Source: Trichobilharzia szidati (lineage: Eukaryota; Platyhelminthes; Trematoda; Strigeidida; Schistosomatidae). Taken from it: a stretch of DNA of 64,000 nt. The position numbers and the translations under genes were made by a program. The notes under the pieces are model-generated. The model was not told where the DNA came from, searched no databases, and saw only the letters and a program-made list of their open reading frames with translations. The stretch spans positions 97,291,256-97,355,255 of the forward strand of contig OX235271.1 in the NCBI GenBank assembly GCA_944472155.2, in the 5' to 3' direction. This document shows, one piece after another, positions 35,376 to 45,091 of the stretch; the first letter of the stretch is position 1; the number at the start of each line of letters is the position of its first letter.

Positions 35376-37430
35376 ATACTCCAAACTAATTTTTATTCTT
35401 GTTTGACAAAGTGAATGTACACATGCATGCAAAAGTAATGTTATATAATTGCGATTGTACAGCCAGATGAATGAATTCACCGAAAAGAGATTCTTCACTC
35501 AGCTGTTTATGCTTACTTCCATGTCTAAATGGGTATTTTTTAATAAATATATGGGATGTTTGCTGCTGTGGATTTCAGTCAACAAGAGGTGGCTATGTAT
35601 GTAGTTAAATTTCGGGTGTAATGTACCCAATGATGCAATAACTTATGATAAACAGCAAGGTAGATTAGCCACCTGTTCCTGTGGCTACCGGTTCAATCGC
35701 TCTAATTGAGCCAGTTACATTGGTTATTGTTCTAGGGACTTAAATTTTCAGTTTTGAGGATATCCGCCAATATGGCTAAATAAAGGTGTGATAAGAAATA
35801 CTAACAGTTATTGTTGTTGCATTCTCTTATTCAGATGGTTTTATTGTGAAGCTCTCATTAACCTTCTGACTATCATCTTCAGCGCTAACTTTAATGTGAA
35901 GTTTGGTATTAGCACACCCTGTAGAAACACACCATAAAGCCAGTGTTATATAGTACTTTCCTGTCTAGTATCAGAAAAAATGGCCAAAATCCTCCAGGTG
36001 CCAAAATTACCAGCAGTAGAAACTATAGCAATTCGCTCAGAACAGCCAAACTCTGTAAACAAAAGAAACAGGTCCAGCCACTATTGTTTCCTTAGCCTGC
36101 TGTAGAATCTACAAATTAATAAATACTGTATTACCTTTTGAACATATTCCCTCATCTCATATGTATACATCTTCTTCCCAACCCTTGTTTCTTGTTAATA
36201 ATATTCGTCCAAATTATTTGGGATTTGTATCTTCACAAATGTGTGAAAAGACCTACTTTCTTAGTTTATCTTTGACTATTCATTTACACAACGACACACA
36301 CGCACATACAACCTTATGCTCCATATTTTCTTTGTGTTTTCTATGTTATTCTTCATTCATATGAAGTTTGTAATCAAACCGAATAAAATTCAATTTGAAC
36401 ATTAGTCATACTCATTCATTCATTAATGATCATTTCCTTTGTTATCTGACTTCAGTTTTGAGCTATACTTATGCATATTATGATTGCCTATAAACGGCAT
36501 CTTGTCACATCAGTTAATTGCAACAAAGTAGGGTTTTCTGTAGTTAAGATTTCACCTGTAAAATATCTGAACAGAAGTAGTTTTAAATAAAATTGTCTAG
36601 AGTGTGGGGAACTGAGGAGTGCCTAGAGGATGTGTCAGGGTAGTGTGACTGTCCCATTTTTGCGAATAATATCAGTTATTCTTAACTAGAGAGGCTTCGT
36701 TCTTCATCGTATCATTATTAGGGTACCTCTAGCACTGTATCCTTTTGTCTGCGCTATCGAAACTTCAGTACTGTATTTTGGAGCCCTGTGTTTCACTTTG
36801 GACATAAAGGAATAAAGTAAGTAAATAATAATAATGATGGTGCTTTATCAAATAAACAGACAATTAATGGACTAATTTGAATCAGAGTAACATATTTGTC
36901 CGATTCATGTTGCTAATAAAAGGCATCACGATAAGGCTAAAAGGCATTTTAATAAGCACATTAACTTATTCTCAAACTTTGTCGGTCAATGAAGGCTCAT
37001 TGAACTATTTTGAAGAAATAAATCACACTACTTGTAGTTTAAAAGTAGCTAGAAAATAAAAAGAAATTAGACGTGATTATTCAGTATCATTAAGAAACTT
37101 GAATAAAGCAAGAACAAATATTGCGAGATAATATCGGAGTATTCTTTTTAGCTACTTACAGCTTAAGCATTACCACGTTATATAAATAACAATATGGAGT
37201 TGTACAACTATATCACCTTATTTCTCATTCTGTTTCAAATGCTATTTGTATCTGAGCATCGCTATCATTACTCTTCACGCTTACGTAAAGTATTTTTACT
37301 GGTTACGCAACTTGTCATATTAACATAATATTTCCAGTTAACTTTTGTTTATAACCATAGTCTGAACTCTCCTGGTAGTTCAAGAGTATTCGTCTAACTG
37401 TCGTATAAGTATTCAATCCCCTTAACATTT
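35376..37430. other. Spacer with a PLE end relic and a LINE/SINE C tail scrap
   Basis: About 35844-35925 (minus) is a PLE end with CUGAAGA plus U, GAUAGUC…GGUUAAU and GAGA for GAAA. About 36755-36818 resembles the shared LINE/SINE C tail (GAGCCCTGTGTTTCACTTTG, then AATAATAATAATG). The rest is featureless. Confidence 0.45.
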
Positions 37431-37613
37431 AATAGTGAATGATATTTTTGATTGCACACTAGTCAGTAATTAGTGTAATGTGTCCAGTCCTATCTTCGGT
37501 GCAGACTGAATTCTATCAGTCATGTTTGCAATGTGGCCACCATGCTAGGTAGCTCGCCATTACGGTGCACTGTGAATTGTTTGTGTTAGATGGTTGGAGG
37601 CAATCGGCAGGAA

Positions 37614-37658
37614 GCCTTGGACCTAGGTTTCGTGCTAGTTGGCACTCATCAGCAAGGC
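37614..37658 (-). ncRNA. Type I hammerhead ribozyme, family D left arm, core intact
   Basis: Minus strand: stem I GCCUUG with CAAGGC; core CUGAUGA; stem II GUGC, loop CAACUA, GCAC; GAAA; stem III ACCUAGGU, a full palindrome; C at the cleavage position. All invariant core bases of a type I hammerhead are present. With no loop in stem III, a stable fold may need two molecules. Cleavage is predicted after GGUC. Confidence 0.85.
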
Positions 37659-37979
37659 GTATCTGCAACCTTGAAGGAACTGATGTCCCTTGTGAGATTC
37701 GAACCCGCGTCACCCAGTGCTGCAGTCAGAGACGTTACCACTGAGCTATTCAGGCTCGCGACTGACCTCCTGTAGGACTGTATTGGATATTTTTGATTGC
37801 ACACTAGTCAGTAACTAGTGTAATGTGTCTGGTCCTATCTTCGGTACAGACTGAATTCTATCAGTCAGGAGGTCAGTCGCGAGCATGAATAGCTCAGTTG
37901 TAACTTCTCTGACTGCGTCACTGGGTGACGCGGGTTCGAATCTCAGAAGGGACATGAGTTCCTTCAAGGTTGCAGATAT

Positions 37980-38024
37980 GCCTTGCTGATGAGTGCCAAC
38001 TAGCACGAAACCTAGGTCCAAGGC
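37980..38024 (+). ncRNA. Type I hammerhead ribozyme, family D right arm, core intact
   Basis: The same elements as the left arm, on the plus strand: GCCUUG/CAAGGC, CUGAUGA, GUGC…GCAC, GAAA, ACCUAGGU, C. It lies about 45 bases after the B box of the tRNA-like head, so a Pol III transcript of the head would be cut by it. Confidence 0.85.
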
Positions 38025-38068
38025 TTCCTGCCGATTGCCTCCAACCATCTAATACCAATGGTGAGTGA

Positions 38069-38464
38069 CTGTGAACTGATGTTACTTGTAAGTCCTTTCA
38101 GTAACTTGTTATCAGTGTGATGAAATAATGTTAAGACCCACTCTAGTAAGTGATATATTTTGGTATTTTCAAGTCATAAGCAGCTGAAAAGACTGCGAGA
38201 AATATTTAAGACAAACTCACATTGTGGCGCTTTGTTAAAGTTTCTCAATGGAAAACGTATCATCACTACTTATAATTCTGAGTCATAACAAGGAGAACTT
38301 TGTCACTCAAATTGACAAGATTTTGTTATATGGGTCTAGTTTTTCTAAAATGGAGCATTTATCTTTACAGCTGTGAGTGAATATTCTCACACTTATGACC
38401 TTGGAACCCTATTGGTTGCTGACTGTTTTAACTTACCAATGTAATTAATATCTCTCAAGGCAAT
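38069..38464. other. Spacer
   Basis: Nothing recognised. Confidence 0.4.
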
Positions 38465-38473
38465 TCAAAGTAT

Positions 38474-39074
38474 ATATTCAAGTGTTGGTTTGTAGGGATT
38501 TGATTGGTTACAGGATTTTCATTATGAGCTGACATTAGTTAGAGAACCATTGGAAAACCTGGGAGTACCGGACAGCTGTTTCGTCCTAGTTTCGGACTCT
38601 TCAGCAATACGCACCCACCGGGATTCGAACCCAGGACCTTCTGGTTATAAGGCGAGCTCGTATACCATCACGCCCATGGGACCCGATCCAATGGCCCATG
38701 AATTCTAACTTCTGCCAATTCACGACATAGCGCGACCCCTAGCAAACGTAGTTACCTGGGGTTCCAGTGAGAAGTCGTGACCAGTAGGGTGCAGCAGGTC
38801 GGGCGTGAGGACAAATACTCGTCGAAGACATTGGCTAGGGTTCGCGCCATGTCGTGAATTGGCAGAAGTTAGAATTCATGGGCCATTGAATCGGGTCCCA
38901 TTGGCTTAATGGTATACGAGCTCGCCTTGTAAGCAGAAGGTTCTGGGTTCGAACCCTGGCGGTGGGTGCGTACTGTGAAGAGTCCGAAACTAGGACGAAA
39001 CAGTTGTCCATTACTCCCAGCAGGTCTTCCATTGGTTCTCTAACTAATGTCAGCTCATGATGAAAATCCTGTAA
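38474..39074. mobile_element. SINE family A inverted dimer, 9-bp TSD
   Basis: TCAAAGTAT occurs at 38465-38473 and 39075-39083. The left monomer is on the minus strand and keeps the full terminus (TTCAAGTGTTGGTTTGTAGG) and an intact hammerhead core. The right monomer, on the plus strand, has lost one base of the core (ACTG-TGAAGA). Centre with AAATACTCGTCGAAGACATT. tRNA-like heads carry GGGTTCGAACCC. Confidence 0.88.
38565..38610 (-). ncRNA. Type I hammerhead ribozyme, family A, core intact
   Basis: Minus strand: stem I GUAUUG with CGGUAC (two G-U pairs in place of the family's A-U and C-G); core CUGAAGA; stem II GUCC, loop GAAACUA, GGAC; GAAA; stem III ACAGCUGU palindrome; C at the cleavage position. 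Stem I stays pairable despite changes on both strands. Confidence 0.8.
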
Positions 39075-39083
39075 TCAAAGTAT

Positions 39084-39839
39084 TTGTATACGCGATTTCT
39101 GTCAACCCTTTTCGCTGTTAATTCGAGACAGTAACAACTCTCTAAGTCAACGGTCTGTTTTCGTGGGTCTTAGGGGTGGGTGCTATCGTGCTGTGTCACT
39201 GTTGATGTTGTTGTTGCTAATAGTGATTAGAAGAGTAGGCTTTCAAATCGACTTGATAGGAAATTTGTTAGCGCGAAATATCAAGTGTATTAACGGTCAT
39301 AACACATATTATCCAAATCCTTAACCTATTAGTGGTGTTTCTATTTACGTCATACATTTGGAAATCCAAACAACATGCTTATTACCTACAGACAGTAATT
39401 GCTTTTTCTTCCTTACTTAGAATATTTAATAAGTACCCTGAAGTAGAGTATGATCAAAAATGGTACTGTACAGCAATGTGAATGAACTGCACGGAATGAA
39501 AGTCTTCGCTGGAATATGAGCTCTTCTCTTTTAGATGCAAATTTTTTCTCACACTATTCGAAGTGGTTAGGCAAGATAAAAAAAATAAGCAGAAAAGTAG
39601 ATAGGGGATGAAAAAGTGTATGAATCCTAACATGTACATACTTATTTGATACGTCTCTCAATGGAACTCTAGTCATAAAGTTCACTAAGGTAAGAAGTTA
39701 GTTGAAATAACCTATACATATATATATATCCATATGAACTGTGATCAAGATTTGACCGAATAGTTCGAAAATAATTGGGTGCCGAGTGAGAAGTAAACAT
39801 ATGTAAAACATAATATTTGTAAAATCTCAGCGAAATTTA
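39084..39839. other. AT-rich spacer
   Basis: Contains GAACTGTGATCAAGATTTGA near 39738, which recurs near 40018 and may bound the PLE end between them. Confidence 0.4.
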
Positions 39840-39846
39840 AATGAGT

Positions 39847-39896
39847 AATTCCAACGTTTCGTTCGGCAATCTGGTCCGAACTTCTTCAGGGGAATT
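39847..39896 (-). ncRNA. Hammerhead-like ribozyme motif at PLE end
   Basis: Minus strand: stem I AAUUCC with GGAAUU; core CUGAAGA plus one extra A; stem II GUUCGG with CCGAAC; GAAA; stem III reduced to ACGU; U at the cleavage position. All three helices and the core are recognisable. The extra base between core and stem II recurs in other PLE ends here. It belongs to the minus-strand PLE at 40380-40705. Confidence 0.6.
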
Positions 39897-40379
39897 AGTC
39901 GAAATTAACATAACAAAGGTTTATATATAAAAAGGACATCCTTTGGTTTTTATAACTTTGTCCAATCATATGACTCATGAAACAGGTATCAACATGTACA
40001 ATAAAAAAAATTGTATGAGCTGTGATCAAAATTTGACCTCAGACTTCTTACAAATATTAGTCTACTTTTGTAAAACACTTTAAACAGAGTGTACTTCTCA
40101 TGAGAATTTTAGTGATTACGTTCGACTAAACGTTCATGGTCGTAGATAACTGAATATGAAAATATATGTGTATATGCGGCATACAATTGTGTGTGCATGT
40201 GTGGGTGTGGGTGAACACCTGTAAAACATTTGTTAGCCTCTCCATAACAGGATATAGGCAATCAGGAATTTAGACCAAGTATGATTAATTAGTGATACAT
40301 ATCCATTTTTTATTTATTAATCAGGATTTGCCATGCATCAGCTAACATCACACCTTCACGTCAGTTCAAACTGTTCGGA

Positions 40380-40705
40380 TTCACCCATATATGTAGGACT
40401 TATGAAGTCAGTCTTTCTTTATACAAACCAAAACCCCTCTGTAAAACCTTAGTCCAATCAAAGTCGATTTTGTGTCCCGTTTCTATCTAATTCAATGCAA
40501 TCACTGATCTGTTTTCTAGCTTCTTTAAGTCTGTAGAGGTCTTTGGAACCACCTTTAGATATTGTTTATGCTCCTTCACTCTTATATTTATCTCTCTGGA
40601 AGTTTCTCCTACATATATGGCCTCACAGTCCCCACAGTTGATCTGGCACACACAATCCGTTTAGTGCTGTCTTCCTAGAATTATCCAACTTTTCCAACGT
40701 AGTAT
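40380..40705 (-). mobile_element. Penelope-like element, GIY-YIG fragment of another lineage
   Basis: The minus strand gives NCGDCEAIYVGETSREINIR and VKEHKQYLK, the GIY-YIG core with a YVG variant, then LNxIETGHKIDF and W. One stop interrupts it. The 3' end with the hammerhead-like motif lies at 39847-39896. Only the endonuclease remains. Confidence 0.7.
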
Positions 40706-41389
40706 TATATTTGAGTAAATAAAATTATGATTAAATTTATTACAAGGAACTCAGCATAAATGAACGAGATAATAAATAGTCAGAGTCGTATATATTAAGA
40801 AACTAGAAAGTGCTTCAATAATGAAAGCAGCCTAGGAGAAGCCATAAACCAGTTCAACCAGAAAATCAATTATTGTTATTATGAAATTATGAAATGAAAA
40901 CGGAATAAACTTCTGAAAAAGACAGCTAATGAAGCCCGATAAGTAGGAAGCTGAGCTGGTTTCATTCTATCTTGTCTTAGTATTTGTTAGAAAAATTACA
41001 AATTAGGTATACCAGTAAAACCGATTGTTTAGCTTTCATGAATACATACTTTCTGTCTACCCAAACACATGAGCAATACGATTACTAGAGAAGAATAACT
41101 ATGTCATGTTAAGTGTGGATGAAATGATGTTTTCAATATGTTATTAAGTTAATCTAGACATCAGGAGACCAAGATTCAGCCTAAGAAACAAATCTTCCTT
41201 TGTTTGTTTATTATGGATAACCGTCAACCTTTAGAGAGACACCGATTCAAGAATTGAGCAAATTCATTTACATTTTTAGACCAAGATTCATGAATAGTTT
41301 CAAGAAGGAGTAACACAATATTATTGACTTCGGGGGTAGTAGTTGAGGCGATTACAACAAAACTGATTAAAAATGACTGTTAAAATATT
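40706..41389. other. Spacer
   Basis: Nothing recognised. Confidence 0.4.
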
Positions 41390-42170
41390 CAAAAGAATGG
41401 TTACTGAACAAAGAATACTCTTTTCGATAACTTCATCCTCAGGTTCTACAGTTATATAAACATTATAGTTATTGAATTAATGTAATTAACAACATTATTG
41501 TTTAAATAACACCGAATCAGTAATAATATCAGTAGATTACAGTTCAATAGCATCAACATAACAATAAGCTGAATGTCAGAAAAATTAGGAAAGATAATAA
41601 TACAAATTCATGAATTCATAGTCTCTACTGAAGGCCAGGGTAGTAGAAGTGGCTGAACTTGCTTCTTTTGCACACAAAGCACTGGTTGTTTCACGCGAAT
41701 TGAGATAGCCTCTGCTGTTTGGAGAATGTAATACCTGGATGTTTTTGGTAGTTTGTTTCGTACCCGATAGATGACAGAGAAGGACTCTTCAATATTGGCT
41801 TAGTGGCCGATTTGGACCAGGTGGTCTAATATCGAACTGTTAATGGTTTTTACTACACCTTTACTTAGCCATACTGGGAGATATTCTCGAGCACGAAAAA
41901 TCAAGTTCCTGGAACAACGGCCAATATAAGTCGCTCCACAAGCGTAGTTGAAATAGATTGGAATTGGCTAGTATAGGTACTTCATCTTTCAATTTAGGAA
42001 TCACCACCAGTCGTGTAGAAAATAAGACTTGTAGTTTGCCAGCATTAGAAGTTCTCAGAACTGATTTTCCTAACTTCTCCGTAATTATTTCGTTAGGTAT
42101 AATACCCTTGAATTGCAATCGTATGCTTTTTTTAAAAATTTCATTCCTTTGTATTCCGAGTAGAATATTG
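41390..42170 (-). mobile_element. Penelope-like element, GIY-YIG fragment of a further lineage
   Basis: Minus strand, in two frames: QFKGIIPNEI with LRTSNAGKLQVLFSTRLVV, then ATYIGRCSRNLIFRAREYLP and SSILDHLVQIGH. ATYIG and SILxHLxxxGH match the 50-kb PLE. At the 3' side (about 41405-41450) a hammerhead-like CUGAGGA plus U and GAAA are seen, with a very short stem II. Confidence 0.7.
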
Positions 42171-42919
42171 GGCTTCAGTAAATCACTGCGTGGTTGAGCT
42201 GGGTTTACTAGCCTTATGAACCTACTATAAGCGAAACTATGTGGTTTAGCAGCGCGTCAGCAGGGAATCGAACCCTGACTATTTTCATGGTTGACAAGAA
42301 TTCTAACATTAACCCCCCACAGTGTGTTTTGGTATCCCTAAAACGACACGAATATAAAATACTCACACTATGAAAAATAATATCCATACAAAAATAAAGC
42401 AAATTACAGATGAATAAAATAACAATTAGCATAAATATTAGAATATTCCGTTTACTAGAGTCAGTAGTAGATACTTCCAAAATATAAGACAATCGCTTAC
42501 TGAACTACAACAGTAACTATCCAGTTGCACATCAGAAAGCGTTTCTAAAAACCTTATTTTGAAATGGTGGAGGAAATGTGTTTTGAAAAATGTTCTCTCA
42601 GTTCTAACCAACTATCTATTCCAAAACTTTAACTGTTTTCATGGGTTAACATTAAATACGGAAGCATAAAATACTAAAAATATCTAATTAACAATGTGGT
42701 TTTACTTTATGACACTTAACTAGTGGCTGATGTAGTAAGAATTTTATCTTTCATCCAATGGTTCATATTTTTTAGTATTTAATAGTTCAGGAAACAACAT
42801 AACTTTCACCTCGTTAGACTGATGAATAACAACGTATATCATGACCCACTTGACTTCCATAAGGCAATATAAATTATCTCCAATAAAAAGTTCTGGATTC
42901 GAGTTTAGAAGTGATTAGC
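42171..42919. other. Spacer
   Basis: Nothing recognised beyond TTGAGCTGGGTTTACTAGCC, possibly the last trace of SINE C near 42194. Confidence 0.35.
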
Positions 42920-42931
42920 TATTTACAGTTT

Positions 42932-43334
42932 GTTTTTCGAGTTTGACTACGGATTGATATCAGTTAGAGAACCATTGGAAACCAGGGAGTACTTGACAGC
43001 TGTTTCACCCTAGTTTGGGAATCATCGGTGGTACACACCCACCGCCAGGGTTCGAACCCAGGACCTTCCGGTTACAAGAAAAGTTCGTATACCATTCAGC
43101 GACCGGCACCTTACTCAATGGTCAGCCCATGAATTCTAACTTTCACCAATTAGTGATTTTAACGCGACCACCAATCAGTATAATCTGCTGGAAATCTATC
43201 CTCACTCCCAACTGGATGGATGGGATGAAACAGCTGTCCAGTACTTCCTGCTTGTTTTCAATGGCTCTCTAACTAATATCAGTCCGTGGGCAAACTCGAA
43301 AAACAAATTTAATCCTTTCAAACCAACTCTTGAA
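42932..43334. mobile_element. SINE family A (older subfamily) inverted element, 12-bp TSD
   Basis: TATTTACAGTTT occurs at 42920-42931 and 43335-43346. The left minus monomer has head GGGTTCGAACCC and hammerhead relic CCGAUGA with ACAGCTGT. The right monomer keeps only the hammerhead end (GATGAAACAGCTGTCC) and the outer arm. The right terminus AACCAACTCTTGAATA is complete. Confidence 0.85.
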
Positions 43335-43346
43335 TATTTACAGTTT

Positions 43347-44729
43347 CTTTTTTAATTTAAGAGGTAAGAGAATTGCCGGTGTTCTTGATTACAAGCGCCA
43401 ACATTGTCATCTACTTTATCATAAGTGAATATTGAATATGATAAACTTTCTGAGGAGAGGATTTCAAGGTTGCACTGGCTTGAATCTCTTTACTTTCTTA
43501 TTCTCATCCTTATCATATTAATAGTAAAAATCTTACAACACTCGTTCAAACTCGATTGCTTCTTCACCCGTCTTCTGTATTCCTCATCGATACTTTTTAT
43601 TTTTATCTACAGAAACTCTACTGGTAGAATGTTGACTTCCATTATTTCTATGGCCATCACAGAATTAAGTAACACGCATCAAATTAATATAATTATTCGC
43701 GGTAAGCAAATCACTGGTAACCTATTGACTGACTAATTTATTACATCTTGATTTACATTTCATGTTGCTTTACAGTAATTACGGTGGCCTATTTAAAGAG
43801 TATCCCATGTTATTTATGATTTGTATAAGTGAATCTTAAAATCAGTATTCCCTATCATGGACTGTTAGAAAAGACACGAAAAGTCAGTCAGTATGAGGCT
43901 GTTGGTCAAGATTTCATACCTGATGGTATTCACCAGGAAAACTCATTGCCAGTTTTAAGGAGATTCTTATTTTTCCTGAGATGTGAACTGTAAGAATGAT
44001 TGTCGAAATTGAAAGTTTGAGTTACTAGGTCCACAAATAACTACCAAGAATGTCCGATCATTCATGCGAATACGTCATTAGACTTTAGTCAATAAATTAG
44101 TCTAGTCCACAGTATGTTAGTTAGAATCTCACGAAAACTTATGCTAGAGATAGCGACCTTCCAATGCATTACAAATAAAAACGGGATAATTCAGTATCAG
44201 CAAACAAAATCGCGCTAAATTATACTATTTTAAATGCATAAAATACTTTAGAATGCAAGATAAAGTTCACAAGATCACAAGTTTCACTTTAAAATAAATT
44301 CCTTGAAAGATAACACATCTAAATAAATTAAACTGTTTAGCTGAATAAAAGTTAAAGTCAAAGAATCTTAATAGTAGGATGAAGGTATTGGAGTATGACT
44401 TTTCAGACTGACACGATCTCATTGTAATAAATATATTATGAGAGTATATTCCCTGTATTTTCAGCAGTTTGATTATGACGCTGAGACTCTAGAAATGACA
44501 CAGTGATTTCCATGCCTCTTTTATTCAATGTTGCGTGATTTTTATCCCATCTGAAATAATTTGACGGGAAGTTAGATTCAGGAATTAGTTTCTAATTTGA
44601 CTACAATGCATTTAATCTACATATATAATTATGTATGCTTGTAATAATATATTGTTCATGGAAGGTGTTGTAACTGAAGAGTATCTGTTTAGGAGTAAAG
44701 TGTGTAATTTTCTCTACTGATAGGACAGA
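43347..44729. other. 3' flank of the LIM-homeobox gene
   Basis: AT-rich. The part next to 44729 should be 3' UTR of the minus-strand gene. No other element recognised. Confidence 0.45.
44520..44525 (-). promoter_or_regulatory. Possible polyadenylation signal of the LIM-homeobox gene
   Basis: AATAAA on the minus strand about 205 bases downstream of the stop codon. Other candidates occur further on, so the choice is tentative. Confidence 0.3.
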
Positions 44730-45091
44730 TTAATTAGTTGGTAGGGCTATAGCTGGAATGTAAAAGTTATTCGATGAACGATGATTTGACGGGATAGAAT
44801 TAAATATATTTTGGTCTGTGCTGTATACATTTTGTTTAGGACCACAACGGTTGGCTGAAATGGAATTTTGGGAATACACAGACATATTTATATCTTCGAC
44901 AATTCCGATCTCTCCACTGTTGATAGATATAGGAGTAATATTGGCACTGTTGTTGCTTTCGCTGTTGTAGTTACTAGCGCCAATCGACGTGACTACACTT
45001 TTGATGACGTTTGAATTTCTTTCATTGTTATTTCTTTCAGGATGATCACATTGATGTGGGATTGTGTCTGTTAACGGCATACAGTGTCCAT
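44730..45091 (-). CDS. LIM-homeobox gene, terminal exon
   Basis: Acceptor CGGTTGTTCACAG|ATGGAC; phase 1 fits the previous donor (T|AT gives Tyr). 119 residues, Asn/Ser-rich, ending in YIPAIALPTN and TAA. No known domain; Asn and Ser runs as in the linkers support membership in the same protein. Confidence 0.82.

Larger units (their letters stand above)
37443..38056. mobile_element. SINE family D inverted dimer with two intact hammerheads
   Basis: A minus monomer (about 37587-37775) and a plus monomer (about 37870-38055) are head to head, with inverted outer ends TTAGATGGTTGGAGGC and its complement. A block starting TTTTTGATTGCACACTAGTC occurs twice in direct orientation (about 37446 and 37791). 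Heads carry GGTTCGAATCTC on their own strands. The flanks AATAGTGAATGA (37431-37442) and AATGGTGAGTGA (38057-38068) look like a 12-bp TSD with two mismatches. Both monomers keep a complete hammerhead core. Confidence 0.85.

Noticed and set aside
37443..38056. DNA transposon with terminal inverted repeats (MITE)
   Set aside because: The inverted ends extend through tRNA-like heads and ribozymes. The TSD is about 12 bp and differs at each site, which fits retroposition better than a cut-and-paste family with fixed-length TSDs.
37443..38056. CRISPR-like array
   Set aside because: Only two direct block copies and inverted monomers. The genome is eukaryotic and the repeats are SINE parts.
43425..43736. 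103-codon open frame, hydrophobic
   Set aside because: AT-rich DNA read as Leu/Ile/Phe commonly gives such frames. No supporting signals.
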